Shown here: one piece after another, positions 20,108 to 33,800 of the stretch
How positions within the stretch are numbered: the first letter of the stretch is position 1
Layout of the letters: every line of letters starts with the position of its first letter
Source of the DNA: Turnera subulata
Lineage: Eukaryota; Streptophyta; Magnoliopsida; Malpighiales; Passifloraceae
Reading direction: 5' to 3'
NCBI GenBank assembly: GCA_028386065.3
Contig: JAKUCV010001933.1
Location: 124,001-188,000 of the forward strand
Length of the DNA: 64,000 nucleotides
Position numbers and translations under genes: made by a program
Notes under the pieces: model-generated
The model's database searches: none
The model's input: the letters and a program-made list of their open reading frames with translations, nothing else
Told to the model about the DNA's origin: nothing

Positions 20108-23056
20108 ATGGGTACCGCCGGAGGAGAAGGCATGTTCACAGTTACAGTGACCAAGAAGGAGGTGGTGGCGGCAGTGCTACCATTGCAAGAACATTGGCTG
20201 CCATTCTCCAACCTGGATTTGCTTCTCCCTCCACTTGATGTGGGTGTTTTCTTCTGTTACAAGCATCCAAAGAGCACAACCACCTCCTCCTCCTCCTCAG
20301 CAGCAGCTGAGGAGAACAACTTTGGGTCCATGGTGGGTGTTCTGAAGAAGGCCATGGCTCAAGTTCTGGTCACCTACTATGCCTTTGCAGGTGAGGTGGT
20401 GACCAACTCTGTGGGGGAGCCTGAGCTTCTGTGCAGCAACCGTGGGGTGGAGTTCTCTGAGGCTTCTGCGGATGTGGAGCTTAAGGACCTCAACTTGTAT
20501 AATCCTGATGAGAGTATTGAAGGCAAGCTCGTTCCAAGCAAGAAGAATGGAGTCCTAAGTGTCCAGGTATGTATATCTCATGACTTCTAATTCCCTCTAC
20601 TTCCCTCTACTTCTTTTTTTCTTCTTTTCTCACTTTTGATAAAATTGATAATTTTAACTAATATGGAATTGGTCCGAGTGGTAAGCGACTCGGTTCCGCT
20701 TTGGTGAGTTCTCGGGTTCGAGTACTAGTGGATGTTGGGAGAGGGATTAATCGAGGCAAAATAAAAGAAACCAAAAAAAATGATAATTTCGTGGAAAGAA
20801 AAATGTAACAGAACGTGCAAGAGCAAATTAAAATTATGGGGCTTAATTTGACTGGAAGGTCTTAACTTTTTAAATTTCCGAAATTTTTTCTTTTCCTTTT
20901 TTTGCTTTATAAATTTATTCTCAAGAGTTCGAATGTATATGTCACTAACACCCCCATAATTTACTGGAGGCAAAGAAAGGAATTCTGTCATCTAATCTAT
21001 CCCACTTTTAATTAATGTGCTATCGACTGTCCACCCATGATAAAATTGCCGTGACTAATAAAGCCAAAGATAGGGATGTGCCAAAATGATGTTCTATTCT
21101 TTTTTTTCTTGTCGAAATAAAGATAGAAACCTTCTTTTATCCCCTGCCACAATTTTAAAGATTGGACGGTAAGGGAGTTGTAAGTTGTAACTTTCTTTGT
21201 GGAAGATAACTATCATGACAAATTTACGAACTATAAGTTGACATACATAACAGGTTATGGATTAATTTTTAGACCCAAAAATGAGACTATTATAACTTTT
21301 TGTTAGTATTTAATGAAAAATCAACCAATCTACTAGAAATTTTTAAAGAAGTGATCTATCTTACTATATAGTTGAATATTCACAGTGTCCAGCTTCAATC
21401 AAAATATATCCATTAATTAGAAGAGAAATGGCCGGAGGTCTGGCCGGTTGCATTTAACCGTTTGCTTCTTTTTTTTTTATTATTGGAGATTTCCCATTCA
21501 TCTATTAAGAATTTGATTAGTTGATGCATCACATCCCTTACTGTTGACTATTACTTATTGAATGAACGGTCAATTATATATATGTTTGTAGGTAGGCATA
21601 ACACACGCAACTTGTTAATTACTAATTACCTAATAATTAGTCGCAGTTGATATCCAAGATAATATATTATACAGAGAGACATAATTAACAAGTGCAAATT
21701 GAAAACAACCCAATTAACCAATGGTTGAACAAAATTTTCATCTTGAATCCATGCAAAAGGATTGATACAATGCCGACAACTCGCTTGTTAATTATTTACT
21801 ACTACTGCTACTACTTTGTCATAATATACGGCCAGCTCTCTAATTTTGTCAGTTTCTTCGTTGGCTTTTTCGCTTGTAAAGCATCAATTTGCTCTTTAGT
21901 AGATGATCACATATTCACATTGAAAGATAAATCACCATTAACCCATTATTTAATCAACCAAACCAAACAGATTTAACCTTAATTAATATTATACAATGTT
22001 AATCCACTTGCTCACGTTGTAAACTCCAATTAACGTGCTCCTCAGGCAACGCAGCTGAAATGTGGAGGCATGGTGGTGGCCTGCACGTTTGATCATCGCA
22101 TAGCAGATGCCTTCTCGGCCAACATGTTTCTGGTGTCATGGGCAGAGACGGCTCAATCCAAGTCGTTGATCTCAGTGCTCCCATCTTTCAGGAGATCTTC
22201 CCTTAATCCCAGACGTCCAGTTTCCCCTGACCCTTCTCTGTCCAACTTCTACGTCCCCATTTCTTCATTGCCGCCACCCCCAAAAGAGCCTGAAGCAGGA
22301 GCCAACGTCGTCAACGACGACGACGACAACCATCTCATTAGTCGCATCTACTACATCCAGGCCAAGGACCTAACCCAACTGCAGTCACTTGCCAGCCCTA
22401 ACGGGTATAGAAGGACCAAGCTCGAAGCTTTCAGTGCATTCTTGTGGCAATTGGTCGCCAAGTGCAGCGTTTACAACAAGAAGAACAACAATGCAGCGAG
22501 CAGGGAGGAGACCTTCACAAGACTAGGCATAGTAGTGGATGGAAGGAGCAGACTCATGAGTAGTGATCATAAAACAGCAATCATGGGCTCATATTTCGGG
22601 AATGTGCTATCCATCCCTTACGGAACCAACAAAGTATGTGACGTGATCGAGAACCCGGTGAGTTGGGTTGCAGGTAAGGTGCACGAGTTCCTGGAAAACG
22701 AGGCCACAAAGGACCATTTCTTGGGGCTCATTGACTGGGTGGAGGCACACAGGCCGCAGCCGGCGGTGGCTAAGATATACGTAAGCTCCAGCGATGATGA
22801 GCCGGCCCTGGTGGTGTCCTCGGGTCAAAGGTTCCCGGTCTCGAAGGTGGACTTCGGGTGGGGCTCGCCGGTTTTCGGGTCGTACCATTTCCCGTGGGGA
22901 GGCAACACCGGGTATGTGATGCCGATGCCGAGTCCGGCCGGGGACGGCGGGGACTGGGTCGTGTACATGCACCTCATGAAACGTCATGTGGAGTTTATTG
23001 AGAAGGAAGCTGCAGATTTTTTCAGACCATTGACCGCTGATTATCTAGAGGTGTAA
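20108..23056 (+). CDS. BAHD-family acyltransferase (HxxxD type), 2 exons
   Basis: Exon 1 is 20108-20566 (153 codons, ending CAG|GTATGT). Exon 2 is 22046-23056 after CTCCTCAG, in phase 0; the product is 489 residues. The catalytic HxxxD is HRIAD (residues 170-174) and the structural DFGWG is at 422-426, followed by [12 protein letters not shown]. Both diagnostic BAHD motifs are intact. The family transfers an acyl group from acyl-CoA to alcohols or amines in the cytosol, in phenylpropanoid and other specialised metabolism. The motif context ([32 protein letters not shown]) resembles coniferyl-alcohol or hydroxycinnamoyl-type acyltransferases, but the substrate cannot be read from sequence. Length is slightly above the usual 430-460 because of a Ser-rich insert (residues 58-68) and an acidic NDDDDN loop. 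A SINE sits in the 1.48-kb intron. A relic fragment of the same gene type lies at 4533-4652. Confidence 0.93.
20656..20780 (+). mobile_element. short tRNA-derived SINE in the BAHD intron
   Basis: GGTCCGAGTGGTAAGCGACT is A box-like and CGGGTTCGAGTAC is B box-like, about 35 bp apart. An A-rich tail ends the body. The flanks TTGATAATTT (about 20646) and ATGATAATTT (about 20780) form a near-perfect TSD. Confidence 0.7.
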
Positions 23057-23902
23057 CTTACATCATCATCAAACTGAGATGGGTTGTTCGAGTATTATCA
23101 TATATTAATCACTAGCTAGCCAACCCCATGGCTTGGCTATATATTGAATTTGTTGTTGTTAATTAGTCATCGGTTGTGTACCCTTCTTTTGTACTGTTTG
23201 TTTGAAATTCAATGAATGGCAACAAAACGAGGATTGTTTGTGTATATATGTTTTATGTTGTAAGAGCTTGACTTAATTAAAATCTTGCATCCTTACCATA
23301 CAGATTTATACATACGAACGGCTGCGAATGTGAAACAATCCATGTTTGAAACGTCATTACTTTACAAGCTCGATAGTGTCGTTAATTTCTTACCAACTCT
23401 TTCGTACACTAAAAGATAGAAAAATATTATTTGGACCGATCAAAGTAAATAATCAAAATTAACACACATTTGAATATAACATGATAATATTCTCCTTCAT
23501 GGATATTCATTCGAGTCTGCGTCCATTTTGAAAGAAACACCTTCCTATATGGGTATATCATGGATAGTTTTTTTTGTCTGTGGTGGTTTGCTGTGCCTGC
23601 CTGCCATATGGCATTTCTGCCTCGGCACATGATTGATATATATTCAAAATTGAGCGACGGTAGAAAAAAAAAAATTGAATGGTATAAAATTAATAGTAGG
23701 GTATATTCCCAAAATCTTTTTTTTGGTCATAAACAAATCAAAATCGCACATTATCGTTGTCCTTGTTGTAGACGGCGGTTGGCTTTATAGTGGGATAATC
23801 TTAATTTTTCAGAACATACAAGGTTTGAAAAATTATACATCCTCAATTTTCTTTGTTTTTCTGCTCTAATTGTTATAGGGAGTGCGGTATCGATTGTCAG
23901 GT
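23057..23902. other. 3' flank of the BAHD gene and spacer
   Basis: 3' UTR of the BAHD gene with AATGAA-type polyadenylation-like words near 23210, then AT-rich spacer. No further gene recognised. Confidence 0.4.
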
Positions 23903-23907
23903 CGCCC

Positions 23908-26530
23908 TGAGACGCCCCGACCCGTATTTACCGTACACAGTAAACAGAAGCCGGAACTGTGACAACCCACCCCAACAAGGCCTAGCATACAGTGTAAACA
24001 ACCATAACTCGGCCCAACGGCCCAAAATAATAAAAACAGTGCACAACGGAAGACTTAAATAACTCACTAACACTGTATGCGACACATGCAAACTATGGAC
24101 CCAAGCCCGTCCAAGGGATAACGCTGCAGCCTGTCTGGAATGCACCAAACCTGTACAATGAACAACTCATCCTACGGGATGAAAACCCGCAGATGAGGGG
24201 TGAGTCCGAAGTGCTCACGACAATGGAAACGCGATCAATATGGACACTAAAAATTACTCAAGTCAAATAAAACAGTCAAACCCAAAGACAAAACCCAAGA
24301 GACTCAAGTAAAATCCAATTACTCAATTTTATCTTACCGGGCCCCATCACGGATAAGCTAGGGTCGTACCAGGTTATCAACCTGTTCCTGGTGCCAGATC
24401 AAAAAGAACCCAGGGATAGACATCCCAAAAATAACAAACCGGGATAGACATCCCAAGCATAGACATGCTTATCACACGAACCCAGATCATGGCCACCACA
24501 AAACAGTCTCTAACCATCCGGTCGTACCTCTACTTACCACGTGACAATTATATTACCGTCATTAAAAACCAAGTCACAGGGATCGACATCCCTAACCAAA
24601 ATACCGAGGATCGACATCCTCGTCACAATTCATTAATTATTATTCCATTATACTTATTCCAAAAGACACAGAAAATCAACACGGGAATAAACATCCCAAA
24701 AATACCAAGTCAAGACACCGGGATAAACATCCCGAACCAAAGCACGACAAAAGCAACAATCAACAATGCACAACCATCAAAACATAATAACCGAGTAATA
24801 TAGGCACATATTGAAGGAAATCCATCCTCACCTTGGCCGATTACTCAACTTCGAAAATAATGACCGGTCCGACGCCGGCTCCTCGGGAAACTGCCCGATA
24901 ACCAAAAACCTATACAACAAAACCATATATTCACATAAACGCACATCAGAGTATGTCATGATGCCAACACTACGAAATTACCCATCCCGATTACTCATCC
25001 TTTATTATTATCATTTATCGAAAATAATTAACCGTACGTATTTCCGAATATAATTTCGGTACCATACTTTAATTAAAACTCTTTTTAAAATATTTTCATA
25101 AAATAATTATAATTTCCAAAATAATAATTACTATAATTTTCCAGAAAAATAATAACCTATTTATAATTTTCAGAAAATATTTAGTATTTATCTTTTTCTA
25201 AATATATATAGTAATAGTATTTTCCAACACAAAACATAATTAATTTTAATTTAAAAAATACATATTTATATACATACACCATAATAGTAATTTTCCAGAC
25301 GAAATTATTTACATATTAAATTTTCAGAAATTATTTCCAAGGCATATATATATTTTTCCAAATAACAATAGTTTTCCAAAACATAATTTAATTATTTATC
25401 AAAGTAAATATATCTATATTTTAATAAAAATTCCAGAATCAAATCGTCCATAATTTTCTCAAAATAACTATATAATTTTTTTTCAAAATTAATTACCAGA
25501 ATATTAGTAAATACATATATATATAATTATAGTTTTTTTTAATTAAATTAAACGGACTGGGCCGAGTCCAAGCCAAGCCCAAGGCGGAGCCCAGAAGCCC
25601 AAGCCCAGTGCGCCCAGACCAGCCCAACAGCAGAAGAAACTATGGCGCGACCCGACCAGAAGCATCCGGGTCGGACACGGGTCGTAGGTTGCTCACCTCG
25701 GGTTGCAGGGCTGGCGACGACGGCAGGCGCGACTGACGGGAAGGGAAGACGGCCACGAGGAAGGCGACCTCGAGGCGACTCCAAGGTGGCGGAAGGACGG
25801 CGCGACGACGACGGCAGCTATGCAGGAGGCGGAGGAGAAGCGGATCCGCGGGGAATCCGGCGGGTCGAAGGCGCGTCAGGAGGCTTCAGGCGGCGGAACG
25901 CGACGGCGACAGCAGGGGTGAGGTCGCGCCGGTCCTCCGAGCTCGATGGTGGCGGCGGTGGCACGCGACGCGGCGTAGATCGGGCCGGCGTGCACAGTAA
26001 CCAGAGGAGCTCCGGGGTGACGCACTGTTCCCTCTGTTTTTTTTTGTATTTTTTTCTTTTTTTTCTATATTTTCTTTATTTTCTTTTCTTTTCTTCTGAT
26101 TTTCTTTTCTTTTCTTTTCTTTTTCTTTTTCTCTCTTTCTCTTTTTTTTTTTTTTCCTTCCCTTCCTCTCTTCTCTGCTTCTCCACCGGTTTCCCTCTTT
26201 TTATAAACTGAAAGTTACTGTTAAGCTTGTGATTAATAATAATGCAGTTCGTCTGCATTACGGGCGAATCCGATCCGGACCAGAAAATAACAGATACCTC
26301 CTTAGTTATTTTCTGATGTGATTTTTCCGAGAAATTCCAAAACCCGAAAAATGCCAACTTAGGTTCGAAAAATCCGCGGGAAAATCACGAGCGCGGGAAA
26401 ACCCTCGGTTTCAAAAGACTACTCCTGATTTACCTTGAATTAATTACCCAAGATTAATTCAACAGTAAATCACGGTAAAAAGACTTTTACAGTCCCGGTA
26501 AAAATCAAAAATTTTACCCGGACTATTACA
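23908..26530 (-). mobile_element. solo-LTR-like element of the TGTAACA family, 2,623 bp
   Basis: In plus orientation it starts TGAGACGCCCCGACCC and ends TTTACCCGGACTATTACA, so it has TG..CA ends on either strand. The flanks CGCCC (23903-23907) and CGTCC (26531-26535) form a 5-bp TSD with one mismatch. The start motif does not recur inside, so it is one LTR unit, not LTR-internal-LTR. It contains a hairpin set (24413-24734), an AT-rich middle, a GC-rich block (25620-25990) and a T/C-rich tract (26040-26160). Long LTRs of this kind occur in Ty3/gypsy chromoviruses; lineage assignment is a guess without internal domains. Confidence 0.8.
24413..24734. repeat. set of short perfect stem-loops with variable arms
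   Basis: At least six hairpins share a GAT/CAT-NNAC-ATC/ATG core but have different, still complementary, arms. They are GGGATAGACATCCC (24413, 24441), AAGCATAGACATGCTT (24455), AGGGATCGACATCCCT (24578), CGAGGATCGACATCCTCG (24605) and CGGGATAAACATCCCG (24719). One damaged copy is near 24683. Confidence 0.85.
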
Positions 26531-26535
26531 CGTCC

Positions 26536-29234
26536 TCATCAAAGAATAAAACCCATATATTAGTTAAGAATTTGAAAATTAATTTCCTGTGAACATAGAG
26601 GACGTCGACGGATGATTGACTTTTTTTTGTTTCAAGGTGATGTTGATGTATAACCAGAACCTCTTTGTAGCATCTTTCTCCTTTAAGGCAGATTCTAATT
26701 ATTTGGATTCTCGATCGGCCTAGACTAACTTTTGATAATCCGTTGAACCAACCAAAAGTGTTTAGTAATTATTTACTTTCTTGCAAAAACAAGTGTTTAA
26801 CTAACTAAGAGTAAGACACTGTTCCAACATTATTAATAAGTACTACATGTCCGGCCAAGATCTACAAATACGTAGTACAACTGAACCAAAAGCTCTGGCT
26901 TTTTTTTTTTCTCTCAATGTAGTTAGTGTGAAAAGAAGATTTAAGTGGGTCTTCACCAAAAACCTTTTTTTTTAATGAATACAATACAAAATATTTTATC
27001 GCTGACGAACAGTGAGATACGTGTTTGGTGCATGTGATCATGACACTCAATCCTGGCGACATTGCGGCATTTGATTGGTACGTAATTAAAGAATAGACTG
27101 GTTTAACAAATCCGTTGAAAAAAAGGGTTGTACTTGTAAATTATTATTAATTACTGGTAAATATAAAATATGATCGAGAATGTGTGCATGCATTAGTTAA
27201 TTAGATTCACCAAACCACCAAGTGCCCTAGAGGTCATGCCAGAAATGTTGTACGGAGATCGATCGAGCTATAGCTAAGGTATAGCTTGTTAGGTGCACCA
27301 TGTTTGAAGTGAGTGAACCATATTTTGAAGACAAACCTTATGGTTTGGAAATATGAGCATCAATGACATTTTTCTATTGTATCGATTGATTGGTTCAGCA
27401 TTTTTGTTATATATATATATCAATGTTGTTGCAGTTAAAGTATAAGCCACTACAAAGTCCTTCCATCCCTACCAAATCCATATACATAAATCTAATGCGC
27501 AATATGTACTAGTGGTATTTTATGGAGAGTTCCCTTTAATCCATGAAGCAGGAGTACTTCTACCTAGCTCTCTGTTAATTGATTAGGGCTTAGCAATTGT
27601 AGGTAATTTTACAGAGTTAGTAGTTGCCGCTGCAGTTGAGGGTTGATAGACCTGAAATTGTTTGTTTTGTTTGTTACTATATCCACGATTTCATGTATGA
27701 AGTGGGTGCTGATGATGTAATTAATATCAAATTAATTAGGAATTACTTAACTCATGAACTTCTACTGAAACATAAGTTTAACTAACATAAGCTGTAATGT
27801 TATGGTCCCTACCCGGTTAGAAAAGGATGGCATATGTAGCCTGGAGGGAGGGTAACAATTATTGCCAATAAATGGATTGATGCTACATTTCTTATGATAT
27901 TCAATTAAGAGTATGTGGGCCGCATATAGTACTATAAATTGATCAGGCCTACTCATCATTGAGTGTGTTTATTATTTTGATATTTCTAAACTTTTGATAT
28001 TTTTTTGGAGTTAATTAGGCGTAACTATAAATTTCTGATTTCGTACTACTACCCTGCATGGTTTCAAATGATTATATACTCTCTTTATGAATAAGACATT
28101 TATTAATTGACATAGTGTCTGGTTTTCTAAACATGAATATATTCAAGTTTAGGTAAAGTCACAAATCAAATCCTAGGGACTACCAACTTCCCCTGATCTG
28201 TAGTTGTCTTGATCATTTGAATCTCAGTCTAGCTACCATTCTTGAGGACCCTCATAATTAATAATTCCGGATTTCATAAAATTCCACATAATAAAAATTT
28301 TCCATGAGCACACAGGACTTGAAATTCAGTCTAATTATCAAACTTTTCTATTTTTTTTTTTTATCTAGCTTAGCTTGCATGCCCTGGTTAGCCCCGCCGA
28401 CATTTTCAGTCATTTAATTTGTGGACGCATGCATAAGCTATAATAGGTTTTTCACTTGCACTGCAAGCAGGAGTATTTTTCTTTCTTCTCTTTATTAATT
28501 TGCGGTGTAGTAGGGTGAGGGGATGAATCAACCATCATAACTAATACTGCAGAAGCTTCACTGTCATCACGAAGAATCATATATATATATCAACTGGAAG
28601 CCGGAGCATCTTTGTTTTCTATGGCAATCCTTCTTTGTTGTTTACTACTCTAAATGCTACAGAGCAAAAAATAAAAAGAAGTGTTAGTACTTGTATCTAC
28701 TAGTTATAAGGAACCAAGATATATATATCCTTGAGAGTGAAGGTATAGATTCAAGGAAATAAAAAGAAAACTCAAACGGCGATATCCTCGAGCTAACAAC
28801 ATATATTATATATGATAATCCATAGTTTCCGGCAATTATTGATTAAATTGATGATGTTGTCTAATAGCTAGAGGCCCCCATTAATTTACTGTAAGTGTCT
28901 TTATTATCTTCTTATTTTCTTACTCAATCCATCAATTTTAATCGGTGGCGTGGCGTGGCTTGATTAGTCAAACTTGTAGAGCATCATCTATCATGGATTT
29001 GTTTTGACGAAAGCGATTAATTAGATGTAAAGTCTTATCATTGTCCTGATTTAACCCAAAATATATATTTATTTGCATATACTTGTTCTGCCCATTGCTC
29101 TTCCAATTCTACTTGTTCTGTACTTTTCAAGCGGGTTTAGCTTTTCTCCTTGTACTGTGCAGTTTTCGCTTTCATTGCTTTCGAAAATACATGTACAATT
29201 AATAATTATTGATAGTGATTGATTATTTTCTTTT
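26536..29234. other. gene-poor AT-rich interval
   Basis: 2.7 kb with many short AT microsatellites (ATATATAT near 27410 and 28580) and no coding frame with bias, tRNA, rRNA or bounded mobile element that I can support. Confidence 0.35.
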
Positions 29235-29245
29235 TGGATTGATAC

Positions 29246-29517
29246 TTTTTTTTTGCCTGAAAAAAAAAAGGCATCAGTGGTGTCATCATCGCCCCGTCGG
29301 TCCAGGCTCCGGTCAATACCGGTTACATCCTGGCATTAGACCCTCCTCATAGGAGAGACCGCCCACATGGGCACCAGCGGACACCCTCGCCTGCTACGCG
29401 TCATAGTGTCGGGGAGTCATCGGGCTCAACGGCCACCACCCCACCGTGTGGAAGGTCATATTAAGTGCCGGGACTCGAACCCGAGTCCTAGAGATGGCAG
29501 GCTAAAGGCTTTACCAC
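29246..29517 (-). mobile_element. tRNA-derived SINE with 11-bp TSD
   Basis: Flanked by TGGATTGATAC at 29235-29245 and 29518-29528. A T-run at the left is the minus-strand tail. On the minus strand GTGGTAAAGCCTTTAGCC is A box-like and CTCGGGTTCGAGTCCCGG contains a perfect B box. The body is GC-rich relative to its surroundings. Confidence 0.85.
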
Positions 29518-29528
29518 TGGATTGATAC

Positions 29529-30875
29529 CACTTGATAGGATTACTTGTGGCAACATTTTACTATTTTTAGGTAGAACAGGCGCATCCTATCTTTCTTTTT
29601 TTTTTTTCTTTTAGTTGCACATTCAGTATTAAAAACCTTTACCTTTACTAATCCGAATCCGACCCGGATCATTCATTTTTGTTATGATACGTAAACTAGG
29701 ATTTTGTACATACACAAAGACTGTCCAATTGCTTACCATTTGGACTACATCCCCATGTTGAAGTACATCAGATCAGGGTAGATGCATGAAGAGACGAGAC
29801 AAAATCTCTCGAGCCTCCTTGATTTGGGTAGACATTTATTAAAAGGTGAGATCTAGTCCAAAAATCCACCGAGGAAATGTTGGTTTTATTGTTCTCCTTC
29901 AACAGCGAACTCTAAATTGTATGGTAGGATCGTCATCTAACACCTCTTGTCAAATTATTTGTCTACGATGATGACGGGTTAATAGGCCGTCATGACATAA
30001 CCAAAAACAAGTATGCAGTGTCAAATGTATCGAACAGAAAAAACAAATAGTGTCAATTGTAGTAGTAGCAGCTATAATTTGACTGAGCTTTCACACTTCG
30101 TCAATGTTAGAAAATGTCGCTTTGTACCTTCAAATTCAATCCTACGAAAAGGACCTTCCATTTTGCAGTACTATAAAATTTTGTGTTTGACTCTTTACCG
30201 TTACTACATCGGCCAACGCATGAATCATGATTTTTTCTACTTGGTATGTCAGCCCCGGTTGCTACATTTTGACAATTGAAACAGATGCATGCTCATTACT
30301 ACTTCTGACATGGATGTATTCCTTCTGCCAAGAAATGATGTAATTATAGGTTGTGATAAGGTAAGACGATTTTGGACTCTGAGGTGAGAAATATTGCAGC
30401 CTTCAATGACTTTCCGGTTACCCCTCCTGTACTCGACCCTGTTCTTAAACCCCCCCACAGACCCGACTAATCTAGAATCGAACATTGTTAGACCATTATT
30501 ATAGAGCATGTCTCTAATCCTTGATTTCTCATCCTTGGTTTGATTTGACATTACTGACATGGAAAACATGGACCAATTGGCTTGAAATACAAATTATTGG
30601 AAATTTTTATTTAGAATCTGTGTACAATACAACCAATGCACAAGGACCAGCAACAATGCTGAGATTGAACTTCTGCTGCTAACCAATAACCAGGAACCAA
30701 ATATACAACGCCCAAGAAGGGCAGGTGGTTATGGGGCGAAGTGGCCAAAACTGTCATGGACCTTGTCATGTTCAACAAGGCTTATCAAGGGATGCTGCCT
30801 AAATCTGTCACAATCATGTTATATCTAAGCAGGAGAAGACGCTAAAAAAAACGCAAGTACTATGAACAGGTAGCA
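29529..30875. other. spacer and 3' UTR of the DUF547 gene
   Basis: Right part is the 3' UTR of the minus-strand gene. No additional gene is supported; a 106-codon minus frame at 30249-30569 has no recognisable motif. Confidence 0.35.
30606..30611 (-). promoter_or_regulatory. candidate polyadenylation signal AATAAA
   Basis: Minus-strand AATAAA about 265 nt beyond the stop codon of the DUF547 gene, a plausible distance for its 3' end. Confidence 0.4.
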
Positions 30876-33800
30876 TCAAATTGGGAGCTTGTCGGGGAGG
30901 AAAAGGTAACGGAAACGAGAATCGAAGGGAAGAATGCCGCAATTGCGAGAAGCAAGGAAGCTTTGCCGTCTTTGTGAAATACATTGCTCAACAAAGGCAG
31001 CCTGATTTGGAGGAAGATAATGAGATATCCATACCGCTAAATTTGAATCATCCACAAAGCTTTTAGCAAAGCAGTGAAGCATTTTAGGCACCAATAGCTT
31101 CCCCTTGTTGCTGACACCAACCGAAGCTCGAAGGAAATCATGCAGAGCTTCTTGAAGCTCTTCCCTCACATTCTTAGCAGTGTAAACTCTAACCTGCATT
31201 TTCATTTAGGAGAAGATCATGTAACATATTTTTTAAGAATAACTTGCAATTGAATGTGCAAACGCATAGCAAAGTAAGTGACATTTACCGCCGGTGACGA
31301 GTACATTCCGCAGCTGAGAGCAAATGCTACAAGAGGTTCGTGTGAATCTATTGCAGACTTTCGTTGTTCCTCGGATACCTTCAACTTGTGAAGCGCAAGA
31401 AGCAAAGCCTGACAATTGCATTCAGTATTAACCAGGGAATGAACAGAAAAGAATTAACAGTTGACTGAAGTCATTAGAAGTTCTCCATACAATTTGTGGT
31501 CTATGAATTGGAGGTTTCATCTTCAACATCACATACTCAATGGCCGCTGCATTAAAAGAATGCCCCCCAACAGTGTAGGCAGCCTGGAAGAATAAAACAT
31601 ACAAGACTCATCAATGGATACTAATCAAGCAATAAAAGACACTAACAGCTTAGTATGTGATTCTAGCAGTAATAATCAAAACCACATTAACAACAGAAGA
31701 GACTGGACCAGGAGGACCCCCAACGCTTAGAGTTTATACTGATTCTCTCAATCTTTATAATGAAACCAATTTATCTGTTCATGAGTCAAATTTATGAACC
31801 TTATTACATCATTTCCTGTTAATCTAATACCACGACTATGATCATGATTCTACCCGGAGAGATCATCGTGAAAAGATACATCCTAGAAAGAAAATTCATA
31901 GAAGAGCTAAATCCAGGTCACTATAACAAGAATCACCTAGACAGCCTGTTACAATGCTTCTTACTTTCCCCTTAGCGTTTGCTAATTTCGTGGGAAAAGA
32001 TTCAACAGAAAGATGTTTTAGAGCTAAACCTTTTGCATCAATGAGAATAGCTTCAGGTCACTTCGTGGTACTCCATATGCCAAGTAGGCCTGCCAGCAAT
32101 GTACACATTAAAGAAGAGAGGTTAAACAACATATCACAGGATCTCATTCCGTACCTTGTAGTATGCGAGTTTACAGTGGAATAGAAGGAAAAATAACCTA
32201 CATGCATAATCAATGCGTTATACAAGTTGATCCAGAAAGCAAGCCTCTCATTGCAGCTCAAGTGGATAGGATTCACTTTGGCCAGTTGCTCAACAAGTAT
32301 GCTGTTCTCCAAAATTCAAAAAACAGAATCAGAGAAACACTCATCAAAGCCAATCATGAACACCGCCAATATTCAAGCAGTGTAAGTTTGCAAAAGTTCC
32401 AACTTTTTATGCACCAGTTAAATTCAAAAATACAAAATGAAATCAAAACTCAGACGAACTTCCTTATCGGATGATACAAAACTCCAAATGCATGCCCATT
32501 CTTAGTATATTAACAAACAAAATACTAGAAGAGCATGCAATAGTGCATAGGATAGGCCTGCCATTTTCTAAAACAGTCAAAGATATTGGAACAAAAAGCT
32601 GGAAAGAATCCAGCATAGCAATTTAGCATCCCCTCTTTCCAGTACTGGGTCCATTTCACATTCAAAGAAAATCAACACAAACATGACGTAGCATTCATCA
32701 CATCAAAAGTATCCACAACAGAATTTCATTATGTGAGAGTGTGTGCATTCATTGTTGGCATTAAACCGTAAGCAAGTAGCTTGAAAGCTGGAGGTAGAAA
32801 TAATGTAAACCAAGGGGATGCAGGATATAATACCTGAACCTCCTTAATGCCCCTGAGGCATATTCTAACTGATTCTTCCCAACTGACATCCAAGAAACTT
32901 CAGTTGCTAAACTATAGTTTCCAATATCCACCCAACTCAACTTTCCACGCACTCTGTAAGGATCAAACGCATTCTCTAGGGCTAGCACATCAGAGTTACT
33001 CTGTATATCAACTTGAGGGCTTTGGACCCATGATGAAATCATAGAGCGGTCAGATGAAGACCACCATGATGAACTTGAAAGATGTCCTCTTGGTGACACG
33101 GGTGAGGATAGGTTTTCTGATGCAGATAACTTGGATGGAAGAGCAGTATCAGCCAGTGACATAAAGATATTTTTCATGCATCTTACCATCTCCTCTGAAA
33201 GAAGGTTAGGATGATCCCAAAGCCCATTAGGCGGCATTCCTTTTGGAAGCCTCTTCAGCCCTACACTCTGACTAGGTTTGGCAGCTGTCTCCACATATCC
33301 ATTCTTCTTCTGGAAAAGAACAGCCGACTTTGCTCCATCCTGATTCAGCATACCACGTTTGTAAGAGACAGTAATGCCCATGAGAAGTTTTTTGCAAGAA
33401 TGTTTACAACTACCATGCATTTCTTAAGCAAACAGCTGTCTACAGAAGAGAGAAAGACAGAGAGGGCAAACGACAATGAGGACCAAACAGCAATTAACCA
33501 TGGATGCTAAAAGATTCTTATCACGCCAAGCTGTTGGGAATTCATGTATAACGTAATGTCCGACTCTTTAAATTAACCTTTCTTTCTCAAGCATGCCCCA
33601 GCATACAGGGCATTCAGAGTCACAAATCATCTTACATGATAATCAAGTTTTAAGCAAAATATTGCCATATCTTCCTCTGAATTCACAAGAAAAGATTCAA
33701 AGTTTGTCATAATAATTGTTTGTAAACTGCAAGGGAATTTTCTTTTCTCTCAAGTCTAAAGTGCAAATTCCTCCAAGAGCAATTAGAAAATTAGAAAGCA

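Noticed and set aside
25642..26211. 189-codon frame ending in a Phe-rich tail
   Set aside because: The tail is a T/C tract translated; the rest is the LTR GC-rich block.
29480..29525. tRNA gene suggested by a perfect B box
   Set aside because: No cloverleaf; the boxes belong to a SINE with poly(A) tail and TSD.
30249..30569. 106-codon minus-strand frame
   Set aside because: No recognised domain, no supporting splice context; likely chance frame in the 3' flank of the DUF547 gene.
32163..32474. Plus-strand frames across the DUF547 gene
   Set aside because: Antisense shadows of verified minus-strand exons.
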